Origin: Mucilaginibacter conchicola
GTDB lineage: Bacteria; Bacteroidota; Bacteroidia; Sphingobacteriales; Sphingobacteriaceae
Direction of reading: 5' to 3'
DNA: 64,000 nt
Assembly (NCBI RefSeq): GCF_003432115.1
Contig: NZ_QWDC01000003.1
Span: 744,001-808,000 of the forward strand
This document shows, one piece after another, positions 7,854 through 15,514 of this stretch. The translations under genes and the position numbers were made by a program. Below the pieces are notes generated by a model. The model worked only from the letters and a program-made list of their open reading frames with translations, did no database searches and had not been told where the DNA came from. The first letter of the stretch is position 1, and each line of letters opens with the position of its first letter.

Positions 7854-9200
7854 TTGACGGTTTATTCTATTAATAAACCATTCCTCTTGCTCAAAAATCT
7901 ACCCGTCCTGAAGGAAAGCGCCGGCCTGCGCTATTTCACCTTTTTGTATCTCTACGTTATGCAGGGGATACCTTCCGGTTTTGCGCTGACCGCTGTGGCG
8001 AATTATCTGACCGGGAAGGGGCTTTCTTCGCAAAGTGTCGGTACATTCGTTGCGGTTGTCGGTATTCCCTGGATCATCCAGTTCATTTGGGGGCCGGTTA
8101 TCGACCGCTATCAGTTCTCCGTCATCGGTCACCGCAAACAATGGATCGTACTGACGCAATTTATGGCATTTCTGGCCTCGCTGAGTTTACTGCTGATCAG
8201 CGATCCTGTAAAGCAGCTGGGTACGGTATCACTGGCTTTCTTCATACACAGCAATTTTGCCAGTGTACAGGATGCCAGCGTGGATGCGATGGCCATTTCC
8301 GTTGTGCCGGAAAATGAAAGGGGCAGGGTAAACGCATTCATGCGCGGCGGTTACCTGCTGGGTATTGCACTGGGCTCTGCAGGATTGTCATCCATCTTAT
8401 ACCATTATGGTTTTTACTACGCGGCGCTCACACAATCGGCTTTACTGCTGGTATTCACCCTCAGCACTTATGTGATCCGGCTGGATCAGGGAGACAGCTA
8501 TATACCCGCCTTCGGCAAACAACGGAAAGGTTTTGCCGCCGCAGAGAAGGCAGATAACCCCGGGCTGGGCTGGCTGTTTAAACAACTTTACCAAGGCATT
8601 ACCACGAGGAAGAGCCTGCATACTTTCGGCATAATCGCCCTTGTTTACACCTGTAACAGTATATTCATCCGTTCTTACGCTTATCATCTCATCCATACCC
8701 TGCACTGGCCCTACAATGCCGTATCCGTTCTACAGGGGGGATGGGGGACGCTTGCCACTTTACTCGTCACGCTCGGGGGCGGGGTGCTGGCTGACCGTAT
8801 CGGCGCATCAAAACTTCAGCTGAGGGTTATGATTGGCGTCTGTTTTTTCCTCATCAGCTTTAATAGCCTGGGCGCCCTCTGGTCCCACAGGCCGCTGAGC
8901 ATATCGGGACTCATCCTGTGGAATTTTGCCGACCCCCTTTTCAGCGTTGCGGCAATGCCCGTGCTTATGTCGCTTTGCCGGGAGAAAGTGGAAGGGTCGC
9001 AGTTTACGGCCTATATGGCCCTGGTGAATTTTTGTGACGTTGCGGGCGCCTATCTTTCCGGCCTGGCGATGAATTACCTCAGCGCTCCGGTGATCGGTGT
9101 TTGCTGCGGCGGACTTATCCTTGGTGTCGTGATTATCATCTGCTTTAGCCGCCGCCAAAAACGAAGGGAAGCATTATCCGAATTTACGAATCTACCCTGA
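7854..9200 (+). CDS. MFS transporter, AmpG/PAT-like
   Basis: About 448 residues with some twelve hydrophobic segments. The N-terminal part (LYVMQGIPSGFALTAVANYL) and the loop GHRKQWIVLTQ are typical of the AmpG/PAT branch of the major facilitator superfamily, which imports muropeptides, acetyl-CoA or siderophores. The reading frame opens with a TTG at 7854; no nearer ATG keeps the conserved first helix, so TTG is accepted. Substrate undetermined: no peptidoglycan-recycling gene or siderophore receptor is adjacent. Confidence 0.8.
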   Translation: MTVYSINKPFLLLKNLPVLKESAGLRYFTFLYLYVMQGIPSGFALTAVANYLTGKGLSSQSVGTFVAVVGIPWIIQFIWGPVIDRYQFSVIGHRKQWIVLTQFMAFLASLSLLLISDPVKQLGTVSLAFFIHSNFASVQDASVDAMAISVVPENERGRVNAFMRGGYLLGIALGSAGLSSILYHYGFYYAALTQSALLLVFTLSTYVIRLDQGDSYIPAFGKQRKGFAAAEKADNPGLGWLFKQLYQGITTRKSLHTFGIIALVYTCNSIFIRSYAYHLIHTLHWPYNAVSVLQGGWGTLATLLVTLGGGVLADRIGASKLQLRVMIGVCFFLISFNSLGALWSHRPLSISGLILWNFADPLFSVAAMPVLMSLCREKVEGSQFTAYMALVNFCDVAGAYLSGLAMNYLSAPVIGVCCGGLILGVVIIICFSRRQKRREALSEFTNLP

Positions 9201-9228
9201 AAAGGAGTAGCCAATGTCATGGTTTTGC

Positions 9229-9253
9229 TAACCATTTTTTGTTTCAATGGTTA
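9229..9253. promoter_or_regulatory. 8-bp inverted repeat before YtxH-like gene
   Basis: TAACCATT (9229-9236) and AATGGTTA (9246-9253) are exact reverse complements with a 9-base loop, ending 7 bases before ATG 9261. It could be an operator or an mRNA hairpin covering the start. Confidence 0.35.
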
Positions 9254-9260
9254 TCTGAGT

Positions 9261-9500
9261 ATGAAAAATCCACTTAAAAAAACAAATAAAGGTTTATTGA
9301 TAGGCGCAATCGCAGCGGGAGCGGCGGTTGCAGGCGGCCTCAGCTGGCTGTTATTTACCAACGGCGGCAAAGCGCTGATCAGCAGAACGAAGCAAAACAT
9401 GAAAGAGCAGGCGGCGGACCTTGCCGCCTCTGTGCTCAGCGAGCAGACCGGGGTGACCAAAGATGTTACAAAGCCGGCCGCCCAGGCGATCATTGAATAA
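9261..9500 (+). CDS. YtxH-like small membrane-anchored protein
   Basis: 79 residues from ATG 9261: a basic start, one glycine/alanine-rich membrane span (about 10-30) and a polar helical tail with KQNMKEQAADLAASVL. This is the layout of YtxH-type general-stress proteins. An in-frame ATG at 9219 would add a second hydrophobic stretch and overlap the inverted repeat, so the later start is preferred. Function unknown; the family is stress-induced in other bacteria. A strong hairpin terminator follows. Confidence 0.6.
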   Translation: MKNPLKKTNKGLLIGAIAAGAAVAGGLSWLLFTNGGKALISRTKQNMKEQAADLAASVLSEQTGVTKDVTKPAAQAIIE

Positions 9501-9521
9501 GATCACTGATCGTTTTACAAC

Positions 9522-9551
9522 AAAGGCGGCTACCAGCCGCCTTTGTTATTT
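9522..9551 (+). terminator. Bidirectional intrinsic terminator
   Basis: AAAGGCGGCT (9522-9531) pairs perfectly with AGCCGCCTTT (9535-9544) around ACC and is followed by GTTATTTT. It sits between the convergent YtxH-like and response-regulator genes and can serve both. Confidence 0.85.
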
Positions 9552-9559
9552 TGCTTTAA

Positions 9560-9916
9560 TTAATTCAGGCTTTCGACTTTCTTTAACAACTCATCGATAT
9601 CAAAAGGTTTGGCCAGGTAATCGTTGGCGCCTGCCTTCCGGGCGATGTCTTCCCCGTCCCGGCTGGCCGAAATGACCAGGATCGGCAGGTTTTTATATTC
9701 CGGCATTTCTTTCAGCGTCCGGGTGATCTGGTCACCCGACAAGACCGGCATCCACAGATCAAGGATCAGCAGGTCCGGCCGCTCGTCCCGGATGCGCCCG
9801 ATCAGTTTCAGGCTGTTGATCTCTGTCGATATTTCATGTTCTTCTGCGTATAGCGCCATCTCCAGCATCTCCAGTATGCCCTCATCATCGTCGCAGATCA
9901 GTATCTTTTTACTCAT
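9560..9916 (-). CDS. Single-domain response regulator paired with LOV kinase
   Basis: 118 residues, receiver domain only. The acidic pocket is at Asp9-Asp10, the phospho-acceptor at Asp53 (LLILDLWMP), and the conserved lysine in YLAKPFD. No output domain. ATG 9916 is chosen because it gives the standard receiver start (MSKKILICDDD); a longer frame to 9997 adds only antisense-type sequence. It overlaps the 3' end of the LOV histidine kinase gene by 8 bases, so the two are translationally coupled and most likely form a kinase-regulator pair that hands the light signal on by protein contact or phosphotransfer. Confidence 0.9.
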   Translation of the reverse strand: MSKKILICDDDEGILEMLEMALYAEEHEISTEINSLKLIGRIRDERPDLLILDLWMPVLSGDQITRTLKEMPEYKNLPILVISASRDGEDIARKAGANDYLAKPFDIDELLKKVESLN

Positions 9917-11495
9917 TTGTCTTTTGCTTAATCGGTAATGTGAAATTAAATGTCGATCCTTTCCCGTGCTCGCTGTCCACCCAAAGGTTACCGCCATGGT
10001 GGCTGACGATCTGTTCGCAGATATAAAGGCCGATACCCATGCCCGGGTAGTTCTTTTGTGTGTCGCTTGCGCGGTAAAACCTTTCGAAGATCTTCCGCTG
10101 GTCGTCAGGCGAGATACCGACCCCGAAATCGGTCACCGAAAATTTGACATAATCGCTTACACGGGCCAGGTTTACTTCGATGTTTGCGGAGTCAGGGGAA
10201 TATTTGATCGCGTTGGACAACAGGTTGCTGACCACCTGGCTGAGCTGGGATTCATCGCCTTCATAATCGATGCCTGTCGAGCCGGAGATCACCAGCCGGT
10301 GTTTGGGAGATACGTTCTGAATCGTATCGGCCGTCTCTCTGACCATCTCATCGAAATCAAAACGTTCCCTGTGGAGAGTGATATTGCCGGTCTGGATCCT
10401 GGAAACGTCCAGTAATTCCTTGATCAGGGTGTTCAGCCGCTCAATATGTTTCGTACTTTTGCCCACCACTTCGAGGAGCTTTTCATCCGCGTCCTTTGGC
10501 AGCAGCCGTTCCAGGATCTGCATGTATCCTTTGATCGTGGTCAGCGGTGTTTTCAGTTCATGGCTGGCTACCGACAGAAAATCATCTTTCCGCTGTTCGA
10601 TCGCTCTGCGGTCGGTGATATCTTCGATCGCAAGGAGAATCCTGTCGCGGTACTCGCCTTCCAGCTCTACGCGGTAAGCATTCAGCAGCATCAGTTTTTT
10701 GCCGATATGCGGAAAGATATGTTCGACCTCGAAATCCAGGACAGGATTGTTGCTGGGCAATATGTTTTCCAGCAGCTCCTTCAGTTTTGGAATGTTCCAC
10801 TGTCCGTTTCCCAGGTCATAAAGGCTTTTATCTTCGGTTTCAGAGGCGGTCACCTTAAAGGTGTTGAGAAAGTGACGGTTTACGCCAATCACTTTCAGGT
10901 CCGGCCCCAATACTACCAGGCTTTCCCTTACGGTCTGAATAATACTGTCCAGGTATTCCTTACTGGCGTTGAGTTGTAAGGTCCGCTCTTTTATTTTTTG
11001 CTCCCGGAGTTCCTTTTCACGGTACAGGTCTTCTTCCGCCTGCTTCCTCCTCGTCACGTCGTGCTGGACACCGATAAAGTGGGTTACCCTGCCGTCCGCT
11101 GCCTGTACCGGAGAGATGAACAGTTCGTTCCAGAAAAGGTCACCGTTCTTTTTATAGTTCCTGATCTCCACCGAAACATGTTCGCCCTCCTGAACAGCCC
11201 TGCGTATCTTTAGGCGCTCAGGCTGCTGCCGGTCGTCCGCCTGGAGGAAACGGCAGTTATGACCGATGATCTCGATCCGCTTGTAACCTGTCATGCGCTC
11301 GAACGACTCATTACAGTATATAATAGGATTATCCGGTAACTGGTTGTCAGTGATGATGATGCCTGAAACGCTGGCATCGAGCGCCGCCTTGATGAGCGGA
11401 AGGTCCGGGGAGTGACCGGCATCCCCCGGGAGCTGGTCAGTAGAGGTATGGTTTTGCATATAGTTTTCGTATCCTCGCAAAGCAGGAACACGCAT
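9909..11495 (-). CDS. LOV-domain blue-light sensor histidine kinase
   Basis: 528 residues from ATG 11495 (ATG 11459 is also possible; the frame extends to a TTG at 11561). Residues about 35-150 are a LOV domain: the flavin-adduct motif GHNCRFLQ holds Cys81, and the later WNELFISPV and FIGVQHDVT segments carry the flavin-contacting residues usual in LOV. A coiled linker leads to a second PAS-like domain (about 185-295), then HisKA with SHELKTP (His312), and a HATPase domain ending in the GMGIGLYI and GKGSTFNFTLP boxes. LOV kinases autophosphorylate in response to blue light through a cysteine-FMN bond. No membrane span is seen, so it is cytosolic. Coupled to the receiver gene downstream and divergent from the receiver-BLUF operon. 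Confidence 0.92.
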   Translation of the reverse strand: MRVPALRGYENYMQNHTSTDQLPGDAGHSPDLPLIKAALDASVSGIIITDNQLPDNPIIYCNESFERMTGYKRIEIIGHNCRFLQADDRQQPERLKIRRAVQEGEHVSVEIRNYKKNGDLFWNELFISPVQAADGRVTHFIGVQHDVTRRKQAEEDLYREKELREQKIKERTLQLNASKEYLDSIIQTVRESLVVLGPDLKVIGVNRHFLNTFKVTASETEDKSLYDLGNGQWNIPKLKELLENILPSNNPVLDFEVEHIFPHIGKKLMLLNAYRVELEGEYRDRILLAIEDITDRRAIEQRKDDFLSVASHELKTPLTTIKGYMQILERLLPKDADEKLLEVVGKSTKHIERLNTLIKELLDVSRIQTGNITLHRERFDFDEMVRETADTIQNVSPKHRLVISGSTGIDYEGDESQLSQVVSNLLSNAIKYSPDSANIEVNLARVSDYVKFSVTDFGVGISPDDQRKIFERFYRASDTQKNYPGMGIGLYICEQIVSHHGGNLWVDSEHGKGSTFNFTLPIKQKTNE

Positions 11496-11566
11496 TCCGG
11501 ATTCACGTTTTGTTTCCTGTTCCGTGACCAAAAAATATTCCAATCTCACGTTCAGGCACAAAATGC

Positions 11567-11603
11567 GAAAAGCGCCGTAAGATCCCCCTCGCCGGCGCTT
11601 TTC
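11567..11603. terminator. 11-bp hairpin in LOV-kinase leader region
   Basis: GAAAAGCGCCG (11567-11577) pairs exactly with CGGCGCTTTTC (11593-11603), with a 15-base loop. It looks like an intrinsic terminator in either direction, yet it lies between divergent genes, 72 bases upstream of the kinase ATG. It could be an attenuator in the kinase leader or the end of a short unannotated RNA. Confidence 0.45.
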
Positions 11604-11706
11604 TTCCGTGGTGATATACCTGCGGTTTGGATCTTAAACAATCCCCGGCGGTAAAAGTTTTAAAATATCTGGCAAATATTTCATCCTAAAACCAAATAGC
11701 GTAAAT

Positions 11707-11737
11707 TTTGTGATTTTAGCTAAATTTATTAGTTTTG
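11707..11737 (+). promoter_or_regulatory. Bacteroidota-type promoter of the receiver-BLUF operon
   Basis: TTTG at 11707-11710 and TAGTTTTG at 11730-11737 are separated by exactly 19 bases. This is the Bacteroidota sigma-factor consensus (TTTG, N19-21, TAnnTTTG). Transcription should start near 11744, leaving a leader of about 65 bases before ATG 11809. Confidence 0.72.
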
Positions 11738-11808
11738 CTGGGCAGTACTGAAAGCCATTTCCCCGTTCGCCCCAGCCCCGTCTGTTAATACTGCCCAATC
11801 CATTTTAC

Positions 11809-12168
11809 ATGCAAAAAAATATTCTGATCATCGAAGATGATGAAGATATCCGTATAATGATGTCCTATATTCTGACAGAAGAAGCTTATCTGGTGAACAC
11901 TTTTGCTGACAGTCCCGGAATTGAAGGGATAAAAGCGGTAGCGCCAGCAATGATCCTGCTCGATAACCGCCTTTCGGCCGGTTACGGCAGCGATCTATGC
12001 AAACAGCTGAAATCTGATCCGGAAACAGCCGGGATTCCGGTAGTGATCGTTTCTGCTGTCAGCGGTCTCCGGGAACTTGCCGCTTCGGCAGGGGCAGACG
12101 CCTATCTTGACAAACCTTTCAGTCTCGAACAACTCACGGAACTGGCCGCAAAATTCTTAACCCGATAG
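11809..12168 (+). CDS. Single-domain response regulator upstream of BLUF
   Basis: 119 residues, receiver domain only: acidic pocket at Asp10-Asp11-Glu12, phospho-acceptor Asp52 (MILLDNRLS), and the lysine in YLDKPFS. It lacks any DNA-binding or enzymatic output. The BLUF gene begins 2 bases after its stop, so they are co-transcribed from the promoter at 11707-11737. The pairing suggests either that the BLUF protein binds this receiver or that both feed the LOV kinase pathway on the opposite strand. Confidence 0.9.
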   Translation: MQKNILIIEDDEDIRIMMSYILTEEAYLVNTFADSPGIEGIKAVAPAMILLDNRLSAGYGSDLCKQLKSDPETAGIPVVIVSAVSGLRELAASAGADAYLDKPFSLEQLTELAAKFLTR

Positions 12169-12170
12169 AT

Positions 12171-12623
12171 ATGGAACTTTTCTACCTGATCTACATGAGC
12201 CGTGCGGCCCGTAAAATGCGGTCCGCAGACCTCGATGAACTGATGGACTGGTGCGTGAGCAGGAACCGGTCGCTGGACGTCACCGGTATGCTGCTTTTCG
12301 TGGAAGAACGAAACGCCCTGAACTCCTGGGGACGTTTTGTGCAGGTTCTGGAAGGCCCGGAGGAAACTGTCCGGAACCTGTATAATTCCATAAGAAAGGA
12401 TAGCCGGCACCGGGAAGTGACCGAACTGTTCACTTATACGGTCGGACGGCGTAATTTCCCTGACTGGAGTATGGGATTCAAACGCCTGGCGAGGGAAGAA
12501 CTTCCGCCGGAAGTAGCTAACTGGTTCGATCCCGAAAACTTTCCCCGGGCGGCGGAAAGCGGAAGGCTGAATATCCCGCTGACCTACCTCCACTCATTTT
12601 ATGACCTTTACAGAACATCCTGA
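12171..12623 (+). CDS. BLUF-domain blue-light photoreceptor
   Basis: 150 residues forming a stand-alone BLUF domain with a C-terminal extension. Key residues are in place: Tyr8 (LIYMSRA), Asn32, the VTGMLLF strand, Gln58 in FVQVLEG, RH at 79-80, and Trp99-Met101 in DWSMGF. BLUF proteins bind FAD and signal by rearranging the Tyr-Gln hydrogen bonds after blue light. The loop before FVQVLEG (EERNALNSWGR, about 45-55) is roughly eight residues longer than in short cyanobacterial BLUFs such as PixD. The stretch after 105 probably forms the usual capping helices. It is operonic with a receiver protein, a combination reminiscent of PixD-PixE. Confidence 0.93.
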   Translation: MELFYLIYMSRAARKMRSADLDELMDWCVSRNRSLDVTGMLLFVEERNALNSWGRFVQVLEGPEETVRNLYNSIRKDSRHREVTELFTYTVGRRNFPDWSMGFKRLAREELPPEVANWFDPENFPRAAESGRLNIPLTYLHSFYDLYRTS

Positions 12624-12757
12624 AGGACAACAAACCTCCGGACATAATAAACGGTCACGATGTAAACAGGTGGCCAAATGGCACAATATATGCGGGTGAA
12701 GATATGTCGCGGGCATACAGACATCGAGCGCTCAGCCGCCTGGCCTGCGATATTTGT

Positions 12758-13036
12758 TCAGCGGTCGTTTACCCGGGAACGGTCTTTCATCAGTTCGTTC
12801 AGTTCCCGGTCCAAGCATTCCCAGCCTGCTGGCCTTCCGTCGGAATATCCCTGTTTGCGGAAAATAAAGTAGATCGTGGTCCCTTTGGTCGGCAGATGAC
12901 GGTAGCTCCACAGGCCGGGTTGTTCACCAGCCGAAAGGATCAGCAACTCACCGGGGATTTCCCCCGGAAGCGGTATAATGTTCAGAATGGCACCGAAGCG
13001 GTCGATACGCTCCTGCATCAACAGATCGTAGGTCAT
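12758..13036 (-). CDS. Conserved-looking hypothetical protein
   Basis: 92 residues starting at ATG 13036, with alternating hydrophobic strands and an even amino-acid composition (ILNIIPLPGEIPGELLILS, then TTIYFIFRKQGYSDGRPAGW). No family recognised. It is divergent from the third receiver gene (105 bases between starts) and convergent with the BLUF gene. The short size and location inside the photoreceptor cluster make it a candidate accessory protein, but nothing in the sequence proves a link. Confidence 0.55.
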   Translation of the reverse strand: MTYDLLMQERIDRFGAILNIIPLPGEIPGELLILSAGEQPGLWSYRHLPTKGTTIYFIFRKQGYSDGRPAGWECLDRELNELMKDRSRVNDR

Positions 13037-13141
13037 AGATTATCTAAGCGACAGTGCAAAAGATTGTTTGGGCAGCTGTCAAATAAAAAGTTATTGCTTT
13101 CTGCCGCAAACATTGCGGACGGGTGTACGTTTTAAAACCGC

Positions 13142-13531
13142 ATGAATAAACACATCGTTATCATCGAAGATGACCAGGAAATACTCGACCTGCTGACCGA
13201 AAGCTTATCCCGGGGTGGTTACAGGGTAACGCCTTTAAGGCATATCCGCACCTTTGAGGAACTGATCGACTTGGCGCCTGACGCGTATATCATCGATGAG
13301 TTACTGCCCGTTATCAACGGGCATATCATCTGCATGATACTGAAGTCCAAGCCACAGACAAAAAATACGCCGGTATTGCTGATCTCCGGAGATCACCGTC
13401 TGGAGCATGTTGCCTCGCTTTGCGAAGCAGATGATTACCTGCATAAGCCCTTTGATGCCTATCACGAGCTGCCGGAAAGGCTCCGTTCACTGATCGGCAG
13501 CACGGAAATAGTGAACGACGGCAACGCATAA
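13142..13531 (+). CDS. Third single-domain response regulator
   Basis: 129 residues with the receiver fold: Glu9-Asp10-Asp11, phospho-acceptor Asp52 in AYIIDELLP, and a lysine in YLHKPFD. The residue after the acceptor is Glu, as in many single-domain receivers. No output domain. It lies downstream of the BLUF gene with a minus-strand gene between, so it is a separate unit. A terminator hairpin follows at once. It raises the number of receivers in the light cluster to three. Confidence 0.88.
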   Translation: MNKHIVIIEDDQEILDLLTESLSRGGYRVTPLRHIRTFEELIDLAPDAYIIDELLPVINGHIICMILKSKPQTKNTPVLLISGDHRLEHVASLCEADDYLHKPFDAYHELPERLRSLIGSTEIVNDGNA

Positions 13532-13532
13532 A

Positions 13533-13556
13533 AAAGCCGCCCGGAAAGGCGGCTTT
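13533..13556 (+). terminator. Bidirectional terminator between receiver and amylase
   Basis: AAAGCCGCC (13533-13541) and GGCGGCTTT (13548-13556) form a perfect 9-bp stem with loop CGGAAA. It is flanked by A-runs on the left and CATTTTAT on the right, and lies between convergent genes. Confidence 0.85.
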
Positions 13557-13575
13557 CATTTTATGCATGTTTTTT

Positions 13576-15072
13576 TCAGGCGTTCCCGTCTTTGAGAACC
13601 CAGACGCTGACGGAACCCGCCTGCACCCGGAACTCCGCCCAGCCCTCATCATTCACGTTCACTTCCTCCTGCACTTTACCCAATGCATCGGTAAACGTCC
13701 GCCCTGCAAAGTGCCGGCCGATCTCCATGAACTTGTTCCCGGCTTCGCCGTTTGAAATAAGGACCGCGCAGCCGGATCCCTCTTTTTCCTGTATGCCGCT
13801 TCTTGTCCATCCGATACAATTGGGATGGTCGAAATAATCGCGCTGTTCACCATAAGCCAGAGACTTTCTGACGGCCAGCATCGCTTCCAGTTCTTCCACC
13901 TTACGCAAAGTAACCTTGTGGTCTTTACCGTCCCCTCCGGTGTCTTTGTAATGCGAGCCGTAAAGGTCAGCGTAAAACAGGCAGGGGTAACCATCCGACC
14001 GCAACAGGATCAGCGAGTAGGCGATAGGCCTGAACCAGGGTTCGACAGGCTGCTCAAGCGACTGGAGCGGCTGGGTGTCGTGGTTTTCCACCAGCGTGAC
14101 GGCCAGCAGCGGATTGCTTTGTACGAGCGTACCATCAAAGATCGTCCGCAAATCGTAATCCGAACCCGACCTGGAAGCGTGGTGAAAGTGAGCTTGCAGC
14201 GGCGCGTCAAAAAGCGACATTCTTCCCCCCGTGGCATCAATGTAGTTCAGCATAGCCGGCAGATCATATGGCGCCCAATACTCGCCGACCGTAAACAGTT
14301 CCCGGCCGGTTTCCGTTCGCATAAAGTCCAGCCATTCGTTGTAAAAGCCCGGGTCCATGTGCTTGATCGCATCCAGGCGGAAACCATCCATTTTTACCGT
14401 GTCAAAGAACCATTTGCCCCAGCGTTTAAGTTCTTCGCGCACATGGGGGTTCCGGAAATCAATGTCGCAGAGCATCAGGTAATCGAAGTTGCCATTCTCA
14501 TCGTCCATCACGTCCTGCCAGCCTTCGCCGTACTCGTTCTGGATGCTGAAGATCGCGCTTTCCTCGTTACCCGCATCCCAGTCCACCCCGGAAAAACAAT
14601 GATAATCCCAGGTAAATGCGGAGTATTTACCCTGCCGGCCCGGGAAGGTGAACTTTGTGAAGGCCTCTATCTGGTAAGGTTCGCTGATAAATTCATTTCT
14701 GTTCGTTGGTTCAACCTTCCTGACTGTAACGGTTTCCTTTTCATCGGCGCCGCCCATATGGTTCAGCACCAGGTCGCAGTACACGCGGAGGCCTGCCGCT
14801 TTTCCAGCTGCGAGCGCATCGGTGAGGTCCTGTTTGCTGCCATATTTCGTTTGAACAGAACCTTTCTGATCGAATTCACCGAGGTCATAAATATCGTAAG
14901 AATCATAACCGACCGATTCCCTGCCTTCCATGCCTTTGTGCGCAGGAGGGAGCCATACCGATTCGATGCCCATTGCTTTGAGCCTGCCCGCCTCATCCCT
15001 GAAGTGGTTCCATAAAGTGCCGTCCGCCGGATAATACCATTCGAAGAACTGCAGCATTGTAAAATTTTCCAT
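13576..15072 (-). CDS. amyA: Cytoplasmic alpha-amylase, GH13 family
   Basis: 498 residues, close to E. coli cytoplasmic AmyA (495) and similar from the first residues (MLQFFEWYYPADGTLW, then VWLPPAHKG). GH13 catalytic parts are complete: DGFRLDAIKH with nucleophile Asp234, GEYW with acid/base Glu264, and ENHDTQ with Asp332; the LNHMGGADEKE calcium/substrate loop is also present. No signal peptide from ATG 15072, so it works on internal glycogen or imported maltodextrins. A longer start at 15099 would only add MPQQAAFIL. No glycogen or maltose genes lie beside it. Function confident. Confidence 0.93.
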   Translation of the reverse strand: MENFTMLQFFEWYYPADGTLWNHFRDEAGRLKAMGIESVWLPPAHKGMEGRESVGYDSYDIYDLGEFDQKGSVQTKYGSKQDLTDALAAGKAAGLRVYCDLVLNHMGGADEKETVTVRKVEPTNRNEFISEPYQIEAFTKFTFPGRQGKYSAFTWDYHCFSGVDWDAGNEESAIFSIQNEYGEGWQDVMDDENGNFDYLMLCDIDFRNPHVREELKRWGKWFFDTVKMDGFRLDAIKHMDPGFYNEWLDFMRTETGRELFTVGEYWAPYDLPAMLNYIDATGGRMSLFDAPLQAHFHHASRSGSDYDLRTIFDGTLVQSNPLLAVTLVENHDTQPLQSLEQPVEPWFRPIAYSLILLRSDGYPCLFYADLYGSHYKDTGGDGKDHKVTLRKVEELEAMLAVRKSLAYGEQRDYFDHPNCIGWTRSGIQEKEGSGCAVLISNGEAGNKFMEIGRHFAGRTFTDALGKVQEEVNVNDEGWAEFRVQAGSVSVWVLKDGNA

Positions 15073-15143
15073 AAGTATAAAGGCCGCTTGCTGCGGCATG
15101 CAGATAACCGCGCACAGCCTTCAATGTTTGCCGGATGTGCCTG

Positions 15144-15386
15144 TTACGCCTCAGTCTTTTCGGACGGACTGTTTTCGGGGATATTTACCTTACTGCCATC
15201 GCGCAACGCGTAGAAATGCGGGGACATGATCTCGACGCCGGCTTCGTGGAAAGTATCAAGGATACACTCAAAAAGACGCGAATAAATGACCGCCTGTTTG
15301 TTAGGGTATTTGGTGTAGGCGTGAAGCTGGTAGCTGACAAAATAATCATCCAGGCTGGTTTGCTGTGCAAAAGGCTCGGATCCTGC
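15144..15386 (-). pseudogene. MscS-type channel, C-terminal remnant
   Basis: 80 codons ending in TAA (15144-15146) encode the last part of a small-conductance mechanosensitive channel: EPFAQQTSLDDYFVSYQL, then HEAGVEIMSPHFYALRDG, the conserved cytoplasmic C-terminal domain of MscS proteins. Membrane helices, pore and start are absent; the frame is closed by a stop a few codons upstream. Homology stops at about 15378-15386, exactly where the opposite-strand cation-efflux remnant begins. It cannot form a channel. Confidence 0.8.
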
Positions 15387-15511
15387 AGTTGCACGTGCAG
15401 TTCAGGCCGGAGCTCCCCGGCGCTGAAGTGGCCGGCCTGATCCGCTCGCTCAGGGGCCGGGTACAGGAACTTTACCCGCAATACAAACACTTCTTTATCG
15501 AACCGGAATAG
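15377..15511 (+). pseudogene. Cation-efflux (CDF-like) transporter, C-terminal remnant
   Basis: 44 codons ending in TAG (15509-15511) read ILQLHVQFRPELPGAEVAGL followed by RVQELYPQYKHFFIEPE. This is the C-terminal cytoplasmic domain of cation-diffusion-facilitator transporters (pattern: strand, helix with AxxV, then YPxxKxxFIEPE). Everything N-terminal, including the six membrane spans, is missing. It begins at the same few bases where the divergent MscS remnant starts, so one deletion probably removed both 5' halves and the region between. Confidence 0.62.
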
Positions 15512-15514
15512 CGC

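Noticed and set aside
13825..15015. Long plus-strand open frame (396 codons) through the amylase gene
   Set aside because: It is antisense to a clear GH13 enzyme with intact catalytic residues; the translated composition is not protein-like.
15377..15388. GGATCC/CTGCAG at the MscS-CDF junction as a cloning or vector scar
   Set aside because: Two six-base sites can occur by chance, and no other vector sequence is visible on either side; kept only as a caution.
15185..15490. Minus-strand 101-codon frame over the transporter scar
   Set aside because: It runs out of frame with both remnants; the MscS and CDF frames give far better protein sequence.
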